Shown: positions 62,979-64,000 of the stretch, piece after piece
Layout: every line of letters begins with the position of its first letter
Position numbering within the stretch: position 1 is the first letter of the stretch
Assembly: GCA_963767645.1 (NCBI GenBank)
Contig: CAVYEW010000008.1
Coordinates: forward strand, 186,001-250,000
Length of the DNA stretch: 64,000 bases
Reading direction: 5' to 3'
Source: DATFDN01 sp963767645
GTDB lineage: Bacteria; Pseudomonadota; Alphaproteobacteria; Acetobacterales; Acetobacteraceae
The notes under the pieces: model-generated
What the model was told of the DNA's origin: nothing
Seen by the model: the letters and a program-made list of their open reading frames with translations, nothing else
The model's database searches: none
Position numbers and translations under genes: made by a program

Positions 62979-64000
62979 TCAGGAAACCGGCTCGAGTGCC
63001 CGCCGCTTCACGCTGCCGCCGTGTCCGCCTTCCAGATCCGCGTCGTGCATGTCTCCGGCACAAGCATTGTTCTCTCGTTGTCTCTCCCCCACCTTGCAAT
63101 CAAGCTTATAGTCTTCCACCGCGTTGTAACCGTTCCAATACCGCCCACGAACGCCGCGTTCCGAAAAGTCTAGCCCACCGGTCATCGACTCGTGCTTGCT
63201 CGTGATGACGTGCAGGTTCCTCAGGCAGCGGCGCTTGAGCAGCTTCTGAAACTCCCAGTCGTCATGCATCGACGAATCTTTTGGCACCGCCACCTTGAGC
63301 TGACAGATCATTTCGGCGTACCTGCGCAGCCCCTCCTTTCCGTCGTACTCCTTCCCGTTCTTATCCCGTCCGGCGTAGTCGTCCCAGAAACGGTTTTCGA
63401 AGGTCAGTTCCATCTTCCGGGCCAAGAGCTCCATCATGTTCTCTGGCAGCCGCATCTCCGTTCCGTCGGGAAAGAGATTGATCTGCACGATCGGCACGTT
63501 GTCGACCTGATCTTCGTCCAGCAGGTCGAACATCGGGCGCACCGGCGTGTTGTCGAACAAGCCGCCGTCCCAATGCGCCTTCCCGTTCACGCGCGCCATC
63601 GGAAAGCCAGGCGGCAGCGCCCCGCTGGCAAGGACATGATCGGGCGTGATCCGGTCAAGCCTCGCCTTCCAGCCTGGCCCCCTGTTGAGGAACCGCTTCA
63701 AGACGCCTGTCGCCACCTCGGTCGCAGTCACCGCGAAACCCATATGGTGCGGGTTATTGATCTGGTTGAAGTCGCACACCTCTTCCAACGTCCGCCGCAA
63801 CGGCGTGACGTCGCAGTACGCGGTCCACGACAGATACGCATGGTAATCCATTCTCGGCCGGTACATGGCCCCATTGCCGAACGGGGCGAACCACGGCACG
63901 GAGTTCGAGCAGGGTACGGTTTATCAGCCTCTCCCACAGCTGTTTGAGCGAGGCGGCGACATCGCCGCCGTGCGCCCCGGCGATCGCCGCGGCGTTAACC
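62979..64000 (-). CDS. Patatin-like phospholipase, partial at window edge and apparently frameshifted
   Basis: The main frame (62979-63899) has ASGALPPGFPMARVNG and HWDGGLFDNTPV, the Asp-containing half of the patatin Ser/Asp dyad, then a long C-terminal domain (IVQINLFPDGTEMRLPENM). Above 63899 this frame meets a TAA at about 63921. A different frame from the right edge reads VNAAAIAGAHGGDVAASL and KQLWERL, the typical patatin stretch just after the nucleophile elbow GTSAG, which must lie outside the window. The switch between frames is at about 63905-63945. The enzyme family hydrolyses lipid acyl groups; substrate unknown. Base composition is lower in GC than the flanks. Confidence 0.7.

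Overview
The window is about 70% GC with densely packed, often overlapping genes. It suggests an alphaproteobacterium, most likely Rhodospirillales or Acetobacterales. The basis is gene content: a T6SS with an OmpA-tailed TssL and an FHA protein, ubiquinone synthesis (ubiA), plant-type GshA, HldE, and many Liv-type transporters. This is inference, as there is no rRNA to place it.

Layout. (1) 1-12.8 kb: part of a type VI secretion cluster. On the minus strand are tssM (cut by the window edge), tssL, tssK, tssJ, tagH (frameshifted), a PAAR tip, a DUF6931-like gene and vgrG. Divergent on the plus strand are a catalytically dead caspase-like protein, a haem-binding HAMP membrane sensor and a PpkA-like Ser/Thr kinase. 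Sheath, Hcp, baseplate and ClpV genes are not in the window. (2) 12.8-19.8 kb: a PAP2 phosphatase, gentisate 1,2-dioxygenase, and a Liv-type importer whose second permease and both ATPases are one 862-residue protein. (3) 19.9-37 kb: housekeeping and signalling genes: DUF2254, acyl-CoA ligase, oligoendopeptidase F, ABC1 kinase, a PAS-GGDEF-EAL protein, an ETF-beta lysine methyltransferase homologue, ubiA (frameshifted), rsmE, gshA, a BTAD/TPR regulator, hldE, a metallophosphoesterase and tRNA-Gln. (4) 37.1-40.5 kb: a lower-GC patch abutting tRNA-Gln, holding a DNA methyltransferase and a restriction endonuclease gene split by an IS3-family element. (5) 40.6-52.2 kb: a predicted hydroxyproline / hydroxyproline-betaine and proline catabolic locus: enolase-superfamily epimerase/dehydratase, complete Liv transporter, FAD D-amino-acid dehydrogenase, PutA and 4-hydroxyproline 2-epimerase. 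(6) 52.3-55.7 kb: a chagasin-like protein facing a papain-fold protease with a six-repeat C-terminal propeller, then 6-phosphogluconolactonase. (7) 55.7-58.0 kb: a decayed, low-GC patch with an orphan membrane protein and remnants of IS1595, DUF6471 and a solute-binding protein gene. (8) 58.0-64.0 kb: two tandem amidohydrolases (the first frameshifted), a DUF559 nuclease-like gene bracketed by inverted palindromic repeats, a peptide-type solute-binding protein, a GtrA protein and a partial patatin.

Two themes recur. GC-rich palindromic repeats sit exactly at gene ends and supply start or stop codons. Several genes that otherwise look intact carry one frameshift each (tagH, ubiA, amidohydrolase 1, probably patatin), which points to either assembly indels or recent decay. 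All protein functions are assigned from motifs read by eye; no database search was run.
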